From assembly GCF_021390435.2 (NCBI RefSeq), contig NZ_JAJVCN010000002.1, positions 2,046,001-2,110,000 of the forward strand: DNA of 64,000 nucleotides, read 5' to 3'. Both the position numbers and the translations under genes were made by a program. The DNA comes from Kibdelosporangium philippinense. GTDB lineage: Bacteria; Actinomycetota; Actinomycetes; Mycobacteriales; Pseudonocardiaceae. A model generated the notes under the pieces. It made no database searches and was not told the DNA's origin. It saw nothing but the letters and a program-made list of their open reading frames with translations. Below are positions 54,877 to 63,468 of the stretch, piece by piece (the first letter of the stretch is position 1; the number at the start of each line of letters is the position of its first letter).

Positions 54877-55433
54877 CTAACGCGTCGGTGACGGTCCAAC
54901 TTGCTGCCCAGTCGGCAAAGGCTCAAGCACGTATGGGGCACATGGACCAAGTACAAAGCATCCTCGATCATGGTTACCGGTTGCTAGCCAAGCATGAGCA
55001 TCCAACGCGGCCCGAAAACCACTTCGTCATAGATCCGACAAAGTGGGATTTCTACGCGATGGATTGTTATTGGATGGTCGGTGACAACAAGAGAGCCGCA
55101 GAGCACGCACACGAGGTGATCCGACTCTCTAAACGACCCGATGGCGCCGAGAAAAGCCCGATGCGTGCAAGTGAAGCCCGCTTTGCCCTCGCTGTGGTAT
55201 CGCTGCGCAACGGTGACGTCGAGGCCGCCGCTGAATGGACGCGAACCGCCCTCGCGATCAACCGCAAATCGGTCGCCCCGCTCTCCATGATCGCTGATGA
55301 AGTCACCGCCGAGATTCAGCGCTTGTATCCCAACGACCGTGCAGCACGCTCCATCGTCGAAGTAATAGCCAGCACGCGGAAGTCATTCACACAGGGATGA
55401 TCCATGCGTTCTTAAGAGCCTGTTGGTAGATGA

Positions 55434-55664
55434 TCACGCTGCGGTCGGATGGGGCTGTCTGGGCTGACCCCAGCGTGGGTGGGGTGGGGCGCTTGCCAGT
55501 TCGCTGGTGAGGCGCCGGGTCATGATCGCGACGGTGGCCCACGGCACCATCTCTTCGTGAAGCTCGGGGCGGCTCTTGCGCAGCTCAGCCATCACCGCCC
55601 GCGCTTCCGGCTCCAGCACCTTCCACTGCTCATCGGTCAGATCGCACAGTGGGAACGACGGCAT
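55434..55664 (-). pseudogene. IS5-family transposase N-terminal remnant
   Basis: PSFPLCDLTDEQWKVLEPEA and RAVMAELRKS match the start of IS5-type transposases, then similarity is lost. No ends or catalytic domain found; remnant. Confidence 0.5.
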
Positions 55665-56061
55665 TTTTTGGCCACGATCCATGTGGCCTTTGTCGCAAAT
55701 CTGTTCTTGGCCAGGCTCAGGTTGCGGCCTTTGCGTTTGCCGGTGGGATGATCAGGTCGCGCTGGATGGCCTCGACGGACTCGCTGCAGGCGCGGCCCGC
55801 AGAGCACGGTGTGCAGCATGTCCACGGTGATCACCGGGCTCGGCCAGTGCCACACCAGGCGCCACGGGCATTGACCAGCCGTTGAGTCCCCGGACCGGCG
55901 CCGGGGGAAGGTTGCCGCGCGGTCCGGGGCTGTGGGGCCCGCACCCGCCCTGCAAAACGGGTGCGGGCCGAGGCTCGCTGTCATGTCGGGGGCCAACAGC
56001 AGAGCCTCACCGAGCAGCTGCGGGAACGTCACCTCAACGCAGGCGACCAGCGGCCCGGAGA
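55665..56061. other. Unassigned sequence, AICE right flank
   Basis: A long minus frame covers it (55637-56227; EVTFPQLLGEALLLAPDMTA) but codon composition is poor and no domain is recognised. No att site or tRNA gene is seen. Confidence 0.3.
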
Positions 56062-56298
56062 TCAGGATTCGAAGCTGGGAGTGCGTGTTCTCGGCAGCCT
56101 CGGACTGTGTCCAGGCCTCCGCACGGGCGACCTGGAACCTATGGACTTGGTGTCGTGCGGTGGCCAGTGCTCTGCCAACCACATCCGGCGGTAGAACACC
56201 CGCATCGGGCCAGTCCACCAGGCACAAGGCGCCTGACCAGCCCCGATCGCGAGTACGAACACAACAGTAACTGCGTAAGCGATCAGGTCAACGGCCAT
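56062..56298 (-). CDS. Small single-pass membrane protein, hypothetical
   Basis: 78 residues beginning with one hydrophobic helix (VDLIAYAVTVVFVLAIGAG), then an Arg/Pro-rich tail. A GGGGTGGCGAG stretch precedes the ATG at 56298. Could be a real small AICE protein or a truncated one; no homologue recognised. Confidence 0.35.
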   Translation of the reverse strand: MAVDLIAYAVTVVFVLAIGAGQAPCAWWTGPMRVFYRRMWLAEHWPPHDTKSIGSRSPVRRPGHSPRLPRTRTPSFES

Positions 56299-56534
56299 TA
56301 CTCGCCACCCCGCTGAAGTGGGCCCGCGGCCGGATTATGTAGCACACGGGCGACTATCCAGGGCTGTGTCCTTAAGTCCTACGATCATTATCGGGCTTCA
56401 GGTGATGGTTGACGGTTTGGTGTCACCTGATCCTTGGCGTCGGATCTAGGCAATCTAGCGGTTCTGCGCTCGTTTGTGGGTGACCACGAGGTCGGTGGTG
56501 CGGGGGACGGTGGCCAGGAGGTGTGGCCCGGCGT

Positions 56535-56665
56535 GGATGTGGGATGGTGGTGTTGTCCAACGTGAGGGTGAGGACTTTGCGGGCGTGTTGGCGGCCGATC
56601 TGTATCCGTTGGCAGGCGATCATGATGCCGCCGCTGCTGGACACGATCCGCTCGACCGTGACCGG
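56535..56665 (-). pseudogene. IS481-like transposase C-terminal fragment
   Basis: VERIVSSSGGIMIACQRIQI then GRQHARKVLTLTLDN is a segment typical of the C-terminus of IS481/IS3-type transposases. No N-terminal part is present. Confidence 0.5.
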
Positions 56666-56812
56666 TGCTGCTGGTGGCGGGATGGGTGGTGGTCCGGCCG
56701 GTCGGGCGCCGCGCAGGCAGGCGACAGCCCCGGTGGTCAACGGGCTGGGCATGGAGCGCAGCAGGGTGCGGTCGGCCGGGTCGAGCACGGCCATCACGCC
56801 GCCGTCGCAGCG

Positions 56813-56910
56813 TTGACCGACGCGGCCGGGTTCCCGTTGATGCTCAACGCCTTTGAGGGCAACAAGGCCGAGACCACCACGATGCTGCCCACGATCACGG
56901 CGTTCACGAC
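56813..56910 (+). pseudogene. IS1634-like transposase fragment
   Basis: LTDAAGFPLMLNAFEGNKAE then TTTMLPTITAF matches a conserved internal stretch of IS1634-type transposases; both flanks are unrelated. Confidence 0.6.
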
Positions 56911-56999
56911 TGTTCGCTGCTACCGCGCCATCCACATCCAGGCTGGCGAACACCTGCCAAGAATTTACGATTCAGGACACTACTGTAGTCTTGCGCCGG

Positions 57000-57028
57000 T
57001 TGAGTGATCATTCTACCGTTGGTATAAA
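57000..57028 (+). promoter_or_regulatory. Sigma-70-type promoter of the 57081 gene
   Basis: TTGAGT (57000-57005), 17-bp spacer, TATAAA (57023-57028). AT-rich context in an otherwise GC-rich region. Confidence 0.6.
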
Positions 57029-57080
57029 TTTGGATGTACTCGCCGAACGTCGCCCGGGTAATTAATTCACGGGAGGAAGA

Positions 57081-57491
57081 ATGAAACTGAAGACGTCGAG
57101 ATGGGTCACCATCACTTGTGCAATGACTATCGCAGGGCTGGGTTTCGCGGGGCGGCCCGCCCTGGCTTCTGACAATTTTATTTCCGCCACTTTCCATGGC
57201 CAAGGCGACTATGAGGCGAAGGCCGATGACAGCCCCGGGGACGGCAATAAGGGGTGGATTTGGGTCTACACCAGCAATTATTTGGCCCCGGCTCATGTCG
57301 ACTACTACCTGACGAACGACAACTCTATGCATACGCTCCAGACTTCCGTACAGGGAAAAGAGGGAGATAGCGAGAGTTTCGAGACGTTTAAAGATCAGGC
57401 TGTTAGGGCCATTCGAGTCTGCGGTTGGAGAAAACTCCACAATCAGTGCTCCAACGGTGGCGCTTTTACCTGGTTTAAGCAGTTTCAGTGA
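57081..57491 (+). CDS. Small secreted protein, unknown
   Basis: 136 residues with GGGAGGAAGA ribosome site. Signal peptide (RWVTITCAMTIAGLGFAG..., cleavage after ALA), then a ~108-residue mature domain with two cysteines (RVCGWRKLHNQCSNG) that could form a disulfide. AT-richer than the chromosome genes. No domain recognised; possibly an effector, inhibitor or surface protein. Confidence 0.8.
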   Translation: MKLKTSRWVTITCAMTIAGLGFAGRPALASDNFISATFHGQGDYEAKADDSPGDGNKGWIWVYTSNYLAPAHVDYYLTNDNSMHTLQTSVQGKEGDSESFETFKDQAVRAIRVCGWRKLHNQCSNGGAFTWFKQFQ

Positions 57492-57529
57492 TGGCCTTGA
57501 GGCCAAGTATCTTGAGTTTTATTCAAATC

Positions 57530-57880
57530 TCAAATGATCAAGAAGAAGAACAGGCCTCGGGCTGCGTCGTAGGCTTCGTGGTAGGTGGAGTAGGAGCGGC
57601 GGTAGTCGGTGTGCAGGATTCGCCATGATTTGAAGTGGGAGACCACGCGCGTTCGGATGGGAGCGTGGAGCGCTGAGATGGCGGCATTGCATTCTTTGTC
57701 TCGTTTGCTCAGCTGTCCCTTTTTCGGCTTCTTTCGTGGTGTGACGAGGCTGGTGCCTTGATAGCCTTTGTCGCCGATTCCGCCGCCGGAGTTGCGTAGG
57801 ATCTCCGCGATCGGTGTCTCGTCGAACGCGGTCGCATCGTGCGTGCTCCCCGGAAGGGGATCAGAAATAAATATAGACAG
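57530..57880 (-). pseudogene. IS5-family (DDE_Tnp_4) transposase C-terminal fragment
   Basis: DPLPGSTHDATAFDE, GGIGDKGYQGTSLVTPRKKP, and RTRVVSHFKSWRILHTDYRR are the second half of an IS5 transposase. The N-terminal half is missing; upstream codons are unrelated. Confidence 0.78.
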
Positions 57881-57921
57881 GGTTTCCATCCAAGAGGCTA
57901 CGTAGCCACATGAGAGATTTT

Positions 57922-58992
57922 TTATTGAGGGGTGACCCACGACGGGTCGAGAGCTATGTCAGAGAGTTGCTCTGGTGAAAGAGGTGGATCCTGCCGGCTG
58001 CGAGGCAAACCGAATGCCCACGTGTTAAGTTCGCTGATCAGGACTCTGTATCCGTCTTTCCGGAGGGTGTCGGCGTCCCATTGCACCGTTCCGCTTGCCC
58101 CGTCAGGCGCCGGGTTTTTCCGGATCACTCTCTTGGTGCCATCTGGCAGCGTGTCAGCGCGAGTAAAAAGCTGTTTTATGTTGGGTTCGTGGGGCTGCCA
58201 TTGTTGCACGGTGACGGTCACCAATGCCTTGCCTTGCCCGTCGTCCAGTACGACGCTGAAGTATCCTGTTACGCCGTCTTGGTCCGTCAGGCTGAAATTA
58301 GACGGCACCATTTTTTCCAGTATGGCCTGAATCTGATTTTTTGGCAGCTCAGGTTTATTAGGTGCCGACAGGTTGGACGGTGGCGCTTTCAGGGAAGACA
58401 ACAACCTCTGCCAGGGTTTTGCGGACACTAGTTCCGTCAGCTGCTGATTACCTAGAGGGGGATGTGTGCGGCTTTTCTGCGAGCTGGTTGGAGTGGCTGC
58501 ATTCCATTCTTGAACTGTTACCTGTTTTCCGTCGGGCGCGGTGAGTGTAGCAGTCCAGCGCTCTACGTCAGACACATTCAATCGGTCATTGTATCCCCGA
58601 TCAATGGTGAGCACATCTTTGCTGGGTAGTTCTTCCCGAGTGCAGTGGTTATAAGGGAAATGGGCGCGAGGAGGGCACGCTGTCGCGGTAGGCAGAAGGG
58701 GCGTGGGCTTCCATTCAACCGAGGCCACTAAGGCTGCTGCTCCGTCCCCATCATCATAGGTCAGTTGACCACCTGCAACGCTGGGCGAAACGATCCTCGA
58801 CCCGTTCCCCTGCTGCTGTGATGTGCGGCCCGGTGGCAACAGGTCCTTAAGCGTGGAGAGGACCATGCTATCTGATACGGCCTCTTTCTTCCCGGCCTGC
58901 GAGCATCCCGCCCCGGCTGCAATCAACAGTGCAACACCGGCCGTACGCATCAGCCACTTAGACAAGCCGAACCTGGATGAATTACACAACAT
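57922..58992 (-). CDS. Lipoprotein of unknown function
   Basis: About 356 residues from the ATG at 58992 (AAAAGG 9 nt upstream); the frame is open to 59106 but that part lacks a ribosome site. Lipobox LLIAAGAGCSQ. Two similar halves may exist: each has a DLLPPGR/KMVPSN segment, a D-G-x-G-x-A stretch, and a V(T)VQ(E/Q)W strand (GKQVTVQEWNAA, LVTVTVQQWQPH). Extracytoplasmic; no known domain. Its codon use is AT-richer than that of the chromosomal genes. Confidence 0.78.
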   Translation of the reverse strand: MLCNSSRFGLSKWLMRTAGVALLIAAGAGCSQAGKKEAVSDSMVLSTLKDLLPPGRTSQQQGNGSRIVSPSVAGGQLTYDDGDGAAALVASVEWKPTPLLPTATACPPRAHFPYNHCTREELPSKDVLTIDRGYNDRLNVSDVERWTATLTAPDGKQVTVQEWNAATPTSSQKSRTHPPLGNQQLTELVSAKPWQRLLSSLKAPPSNLSAPNKPELPKNQIQAILEKMVPSNFSLTDQDGVTGYFSVVLDDGQGKALVTVTVQQWQPHEPNIKQLFTRADTLPDGTKRVIRKNPAPDGASGTVQWDADTLRKDGYRVLISELNTWAFGLPRSRQDPPLSPEQLSDIALDPSWVTPQ

Positions 58993-59166
58993 GTGCGAAT
59001 ACCTTTTCTGGGTTCGGCGCTCGACGATGTGCATCCTAGCTTTCCTCGATGTCGACCGTCGATGGGCTGCATTCGGTCGGAAACTCTCAGTAATGGCTGC
59101 ATCCAACGCTGCTGGACTGACGATTCTGTCAGTCCAGCAGCAGGTTGGTGAGGTTTTAGAGTAAAT

Positions 59167-59547
59167 TCACAGGTTGGCCGCGAGAGACCGCAGCGCCTGG
59201 TTGCCCGACCCGAACGGGCTGCCGATGTAGTGGTAACCGCCGGTGGAAGTGTGGTTGAACGTGTAGGTCACCTGGCCGTCCTTTGACTTACCCAGGAAAT
59301 TCCACGGTGTGTGGTTGATAAACGAACGAATATCAACCGGAGCCTGATACCATTGATTTTGCGAGCGTGCATAGAGTGGCCCGTAGATTGTGTACTGGGC
59401 CCCGCCGTAGTTCTCCTCCGAGTACGCATACGCGTTGTATCCCGTGGGAGGCTCAGCCGAGGCCGTACCGGAGGTTGCTACAACAGCAGCAGCTGACAGC
59501 AGCATAGCGGCGCCACCCGCAAGCAGCAGTCGCTTAAGAGCCTTCAT
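59167..59547 (-). CDS. Small secreted protein, crystallin-like or peptidase-inhibitor-like
   Basis: 126 residues from the ATG at 59547, 10 nt after AAGGA (ATG 59556 also in frame). Signal peptide KALKRLLLAGGAAMLLSAAA... ending after TASA. The mature part has EENYGGAQYTIYGPLYARSQ and SFINHTPWNFLGKSKDGQV, resembling the beta/gamma-crystallin/I36-inhibitor fold by eye only. Confidence 0.75.
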   Translation of the reverse strand: MKALKRLLLAGGAAMLLSAAAVVATSGTASAEPPTGYNAYAYSEENYGGAQYTIYGPLYARSQNQWYQAPVDIRSFINHTPWNFLGKSKDGQVTYTFNHTSTGGYHYIGSPFGSGNQALRSLAANL

Positions 59548-59667
59548 AATGTCCATTTCCTTGATCAGCCTGACACTGCGTCTACAGTATATGAATCATC
59601 GAGGATCGTACAACGCCTAGTTCCTAGGCGTGCGGCAAGAATATGCCAGGTAACTGGCTAGGTCTTG

Positions 59668-60550
59668 GAGCGTTATTCATGAGGGTTACCAGCCGAGTCG
59701 ATAGAACTCGAGCGATGTGATGATCCGGATGATGTTGGGGAGCTCGGAAAGGCGTCCTCGATAGCCGGTCGCAATCATCTTCCAGTTCTTGATATGCGCG
59801 ATGCATCGCTCGACGGCGGATCGAAGTGAGGAGATGAATTTATTGTTCACCTTGTCGCCAGCCGAGAGCTCGCCGCCCTGTGGCTTTTTGCGAGGCGTAA
59901 TCGTGTGAGTGCCCTGATAGGCAGGGTCACCGATGACTGAGGTCTCGGCCAGAAGATCTTCCCAGTCACACTCGGCGAACGCTTTCCGGTCATGCATCGA
60001 GCCAGGCAGAGGGGCGGATATTCCCAGCAGGCCTCCCTCCGTATCGGCGGCGACCTGGATGTTCAGCCCCGCGCGGCGCCGCTTGCCGGAGAAGTTGTCT
60101 TCGTGACCAGCACGGTTGCCGGTCGGGACATCGGTTCCGTCGACCAGGACGAGCCGGCCGCGGATGGCCTCCTTGAGGTTTGGAATGTGCAGGCACAGGG
60201 CCTGCCCAATCAATGGGAGAATGCCTCGATAGATCCGCGATACGGTCGACTGACTGACGCCGAACAGATCGCCCACGGCCGCCTGGTTCAGATTCTGTCG
60301 GACGTACACCAAAGTGATCACGACAGCGCGATACAGTCCCACGGTCGGAGGCCACGCTTGGTTCTCATGGCATTGGATGATCTGCCAGATGCGCGCGACA
60401 AGCTCCTGGATCTGGTCAGCAGCAAGCCCTGTAGTAGTCTGATAACGCAACGACCCCGCCTGTAAGTTGTCTTCTGCGAGAGGAAAACGATCTTACTTGC
60501 CTGGGGTCGTTGTCCTATTTTGAGGTGATCAAGTCGCCAGAATAACGCTC
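59668..60550 (-). mobile_element. IS5-family element, 883 bp, copy 2
   Basis: Ends GAGCGTTATTC, target duplication TTG (59665-59667, 60551-60553). Inverted relative to copy 1 at 35484. Confidence 0.9.
59686..60450 (-). CDS. IS5-family transposase, copy 2, catalytic residues intact
   Basis: 254 residues with VLVDGTDVP, VIGDPAYQG and RSAVERCIAHIKNW, i.e. all three acidic positions present. Differs visibly from copy 1 only at the second-Asp motif (D to A and Q to R in copy 1). Probably the functional parent or sister. Confidence 0.92.
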   Translation of the reverse strand: MRYQTTTGLAADQIQELVARIWQIIQCHENQAWPPTVGLYRAVVITLVYVRQNLNQAAVGDLFGVSQSTVSRIYRGILPLIGQALCLHIPNLKEAIRGRLVLVDGTDVPTGNRAGHEDNFSGKRRRAGLNIQVAADTEGGLLGISAPLPGSMHDRKAFAECDWEDLLAETSVIGDPAYQGTHTITPRKKPQGGELSAGDKVNNKFISSLRSAVERCIAHIKNWKMIATGYRGRLSELPNIIRIITSLEFYRLGW

Positions 60551-60644
60551 TTGGCCTTGTGTTGACGAATGCTTTGTCCTGGCAGTGGATCAGCCTGAAG
60601 AGCGAAGTGAGCTGTGGAGTGTTCCCGGTTTTATAGACACGGGT

Positions 60645-61417
60645 TTAGGCCGCGATCTGACTGATTTCTCTGTATCCTAGCTCGTATTCTCGGGGTGTCA
60701 AGTATCCGAGTGTGGAGTGGCGTCGTTGTGTGTTGTAGTAGGTTTCGATCCAGTCGAAAGTCTCCTTTTTCAGGTGCTTGACGGTGGGGGCCAGGGCTGG
60801 GTGTGGACGAGTTCTTTCTTGTAGGTCGCGAAGAAGGATTCCGAGACCGCGTTGTCGAAACAGATCCCGGTGCGGCCGAGTGACCGGCGGATTCCGTTTT
60901 TCGCGCAGTATTCGGCGAAGATGGTCGAGGTGTATTGGCTGCCGCGGTCGCTGTGGAAGATCACGCCCGCGGGCGGGTTGCGGTGGGCTAGGGCCATGTC
61001 GAGGGCGGCGGTGACCAGTTCGGTGCGCATGTGTTCGGCGATGGCCCAGCCGACCACGGCGCGGGAGTGTAGATCGATCACCGTGGCCACATATGCCCAG
61101 CCGTTCCAGGTCTTGACGTAGGTGATGTCGCCGCACCAGCGCTGGTTGACCGCTTCGGCGGTGAAATCGCGGCCGATCAGATCCGGCGCCGGCACTGGCG
61201 CGTCCCCGGCGATGGTGGTGCGTTTCCACGGCTTGGGGTGGCGTCCTTGCAGGCCGGCGGTCTTCATCAGCCGCCAGACCCGCTTTGGTGCCCCCCTTGT
61301 GCCCGAGTGTGACCAGCCCGACGTGCACGCGCCGCACGCCGGGGTTGCCACGCAGCCGTTCGTACACGTGCTTGATCACCGCGACCAGGCCCGCATCGGC
61401 CCGCTCGCGCTGGCTAG
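60645..61417 (-). pseudogene. IS3-family OrfB transposase with two frameshifts, 5' end lost
   Basis: Pieces in two frames: RERADAGLVAVIKHVYERLR, then after an extra G in a G-run (~61290) KRVWRLMKTAG ... NQRWCGDITYVKTWNGWAYV ... VIFHSDRGSQYTS ... SFFATYKKEL, then after a C-run (~60778) back to KHLKKETFDWIETYYNTQRR. The rve catalytic Asp-Asp-Glu positions are recognisable. IS701 or a deletion removes the start. Confidence 0.85.
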
Positions 61418-62935
61418 TACGGCAGCAGCCATTCGGGTTGTGACCTGTGGGGATGTGTAGCTGGGGCCGGTGGCGACATGGGGCAGCCGCCTGTTGATCA
61501 TGTGTTTGTGAGAACTACAGGATCGCAGGCGGCTGCGGCTGCCAGGATAGGTGCTCGGTTGGCTGGGCGGAAACTGGGTGAGCTGTCCGAACGGCTGCGT
61601 TCGTGTTTTCGGCGGATCGAGCCGTTCGTGCAGGCGCGTAAGTACGTGCGGGCGGTGACAAGCGAGCTGCCGAAACGGAACGGCTGGACCATCGCTGAGT
61701 ATGTCGGGGACCGGACACCGGATCGGACGCAGCGGCTGCTGAACCGGGCGGTGTGGGACGAGGCCGAGGCGATGGCGCAGATCCGGCGGTTCGCGGTGTC
61801 CGGGTTGGAGGAAGCGGCCCGCAAGGGCGGGCGCCGGCGCGGGAAGTTGGTGATCGGGGCGCTGGATGAGACGGGGCAGCAGAAGAAAGGTGAAGCCACC
61901 GCGGGTGTCAAACGGCAGCATCTGGGCTGCGCGGGTCGGGTGGAGAACGGGATCAACACGGTGCACCTGTCCTATGTGCGCGAAGGTGTCGGGCATGCGT
62001 TGATCGGGTTCCAACAGTGGATTCCCGAAGAGCACATCAGCGACCCGGTGACGTCGCTGCGCTCGGCGCTTCCCCTGGATCTGACGTTCCGCACCAAAGG
62101 ACAGTTGGCCATCGACATCTGCACGACGGTGGCCGCGGACGGGTTCCGGCCTGATTTCTACTGCGGGGACGAGGTTTACGGCAGCTGCACCGAGTTGCGG
62201 GCCCACTTCGAGGCCGACAAGCAAGCCTATGTGCTGCGGGTTCAGAAGAACTTCCGGATCATCCTGTCCAGCGGCATGGAGCTGTCCTGCGACCAGGCCA
62301 CGAAGACATTGCTGAAACGCGAGCGACAGTGGGAAATCCGCTCGGCCGGCAAGGGCTCCAAAGGCGACCGGTGGTATGCCTGGGCCTGGATCGCCACCAA
62401 CTCGGCCCGCCACTACCTCCTCATCCGCAAACACCTGCGCACCGGCGAGTTGGCCTTCCACTACTGCTACGTGCCCGAAAGCGCACTGCTCACCAAGACC
62501 CGGCTGATCCGCGCCGCCGGGCTGCGTTGGCCTGTCGAGGAAGGATTCGAGTTCGGCAAAGACTGTTTCGGCCTGGACCAGGCTCAGGTCAGGCTCTACA
62601 CCGCGATCGCCCGACACGCCGTGCTTGTATGCGCCGCTCTTGCGGTCTGCGCGGTCACCGCCGCACTGCTCCGCGACCGCACCGACAGTCAAGCCCCCGA
62701 ACCCCTACACCCCGACCAGCTCCCACCCGCTGATCCCGGCCTGATCCCGCTCACCATCCCCGAAATCAAGCATCTGATCGCCGGCACCACCACACCCCGA
62801 CCACCTGGACACGCAACCCACTGGGTGAACTGGCGCCGCAGGCATCAAGCACGATCACGCTGGTTCCACAAACGCGCCAGACTCGCCCGCGACATCAAGA
62901 TCACCCAGGTCAGCTAACGAATGGCTGCTGCCGTA
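61418..62935 (+). mobile_element. IS701-family element
   Basis: 1518 bp; 18-bp perfect ends TACGGCAGCAGCCATTCG. Flanks CTAG (left) and GTAG (right) do not match exactly, unlike the other elements here. Confidence 0.82.
61478..62917 (+). CDS. IS701-family transposase
   Basis: 479 residues from the ATG at 61478; GTG starts at 61502 or 61508 are possible and lie in the loop of a hairpin (GCAGCCGCCTG 61483-61493 with CAGGCGGCTGC 61524-61534). DDE landmarks: LVIGALDETGQQKKG (Asp), DFYCGDEVYGSC (Asp), AGLRWPVEEGFEFGKDCFGL (Glu). Intact. Confidence 0.92.
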   Translation: MGQPPVDHVFVRTTGSQAAAAARIGARLAGRKLGELSERLRSCFRRIEPFVQARKYVRAVTSELPKRNGWTIAEYVGDRTPDRTQRLLNRAVWDEAEAMAQIRRFAVSGLEEAARKGGRRRGKLVIGALDETGQQKKGEATAGVKRQHLGCAGRVENGINTVHLSYVREGVGHALIGFQQWIPEEHISDPVTSLRSALPLDLTFRTKGQLAIDICTTVAADGFRPDFYCGDEVYGSCTELRAHFEADKQAYVLRVQKNFRIILSSGMELSCDQATKTLLKRERQWEIRSAGKGSKGDRWYAWAWIATNSARHYLLIRKHLRTGELAFHYCYVPESALLTKTRLIRAAGLRWPVEEGFEFGKDCFGLDQAQVRLYTAIARHAVLVCAALAVCAVTAALLRDRTDSQAPEPLHPDQLPPADPGLIPLTIPEIKHLIAGTTTPRPPGHATHWVNWRRRHQARSRWFHKRARLARDIKITQVS

Positions 62936-63208
62936 GTAGTGAGGCGTCGCCTCGGACCGCCGAGGTAGGTGGCTGAGCTGGGCTTCCGCGACCAGCTTGA
63001 TTTTGGCCAAGCTCACGCAAGGACCTGCGGTCATGATCGGCAGACCGCCACCACCCGCTGCGCCGAAGTCCGATCATCCGTGATGACCGGCCGTGCCACT
63101 CCAAAGTGGCTGGTCAGACAACGAGTCTGTAGATATGGAGCGGGCACACTCGACGCTATGCCGCCGAAAAACTTGATTCAAATGTCGAAGTTCAAGGGGC
63201 CTAGTTGA
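62936..63208. other. Unassigned sequence between IS701 and the IS3 remnant
   Basis: No convincing gene; an 84-codon minus frame continuing from IS3 OrfB loses all similarity here. Confidence 0.4.
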
Positions 63209-63468
63209 TCTAGGGGCGCGGTCGCGCCAGGCGTAGTAGCCCGAGCGAGACACGCCCAGCTCGCGGCACATGAACTCGATCGGGAAGTCACCGCACGCCG
63301 CCCAGTCCGCGATCGCAGCGAATTTCACTGCTTGTCTTTCGCGAACCAGGTCGCTACTTTTTTTGCGAACTCGACCTGCATCTTCAGCTCGGCGTTCTCC
63401 GCACGCAGCCGCTCCAACTCAGCGCTCTGAATCCTCCAATGGCGTGCTCGCCGAGGTATCGGACCCCC
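63209..63468 (-). pseudogene. IS3-family OrfA end and OrfB beginning
   Basis: OrfB start at ATG 63328 (KFAAIADWAACGDFPIEFM, CRELGVSRSGYYAWRDRAPR) overlaps the OrfA stop (63325). OrfA is only its C-terminus (IQSAELERLRAENAELKMQV then EFAKKVATWFAKDKQ), cut by the ISAs1 element. The remainder of OrfB is not contiguous on the left. Confidence 0.82.

Larger units (their letters stand above)
50795..55400 (+). pseudogene. XRE regulator with TPR-like C-terminus, split by two IS1380 elements
   Basis: GTG start at 50795. HTH LRTAAHMSQSELAQAALWSQ followed by helical repeats to ...GTKAAPN at 51489; resumes at 54881 with ASVTVQLAAQSAKAQARMGH and ends at 55400. Removing both IS and the extra CTAA copies restores a ~404-residue frame (cct aac gcg). 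TPR-like units are seen on both sides (LLIGCLEYDLGRVRQAELTR, YWMVGDNKRAAEHAHEVIRL). May be the AICE activator repressed by the GntR protein; inactive now. Confidence 0.85.
35051..55418 (-). mobile_element. AICE (pSAM2-like integrative conjugative element), degraded
   Basis: Minus-strand order from the right: conserved AICE protein, small ORFs, XRE, Zn-ribbon ORF, traSA, ORF138, repSA, xis, int; divergent korSA-like GntR and an XRE/TPR gene on the right. This is the layout of pSAM2-type elements. Eight insertion sequences add ~10.3 kb; without them the element is ~10 kb. The left limit is set by the int 3' end against the lacI palindrome; the right limit and att sites are not identified and no tRNA gene is present. 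Confidence 0.82.

Noticed and set aside
27885..54880. Composite transposon formed by the IS pairs
   Set aside because: Each element has its own matched target duplication, showing independent insertions rather than one composite unit.
53248..54891. 547-codon plus-strand frame across IS1380 copy 2
   Set aside because: The same antisense shadow as in copy 1.
55637..56227. 196-codon minus-strand frame right of the AICE
   Set aside because: No recognisable domain, several small frames compete here; kept only as unassigned sequence.
61376..62692. 438-codon minus-strand frame
   Set aside because: Antisense of the IS701 transposase.
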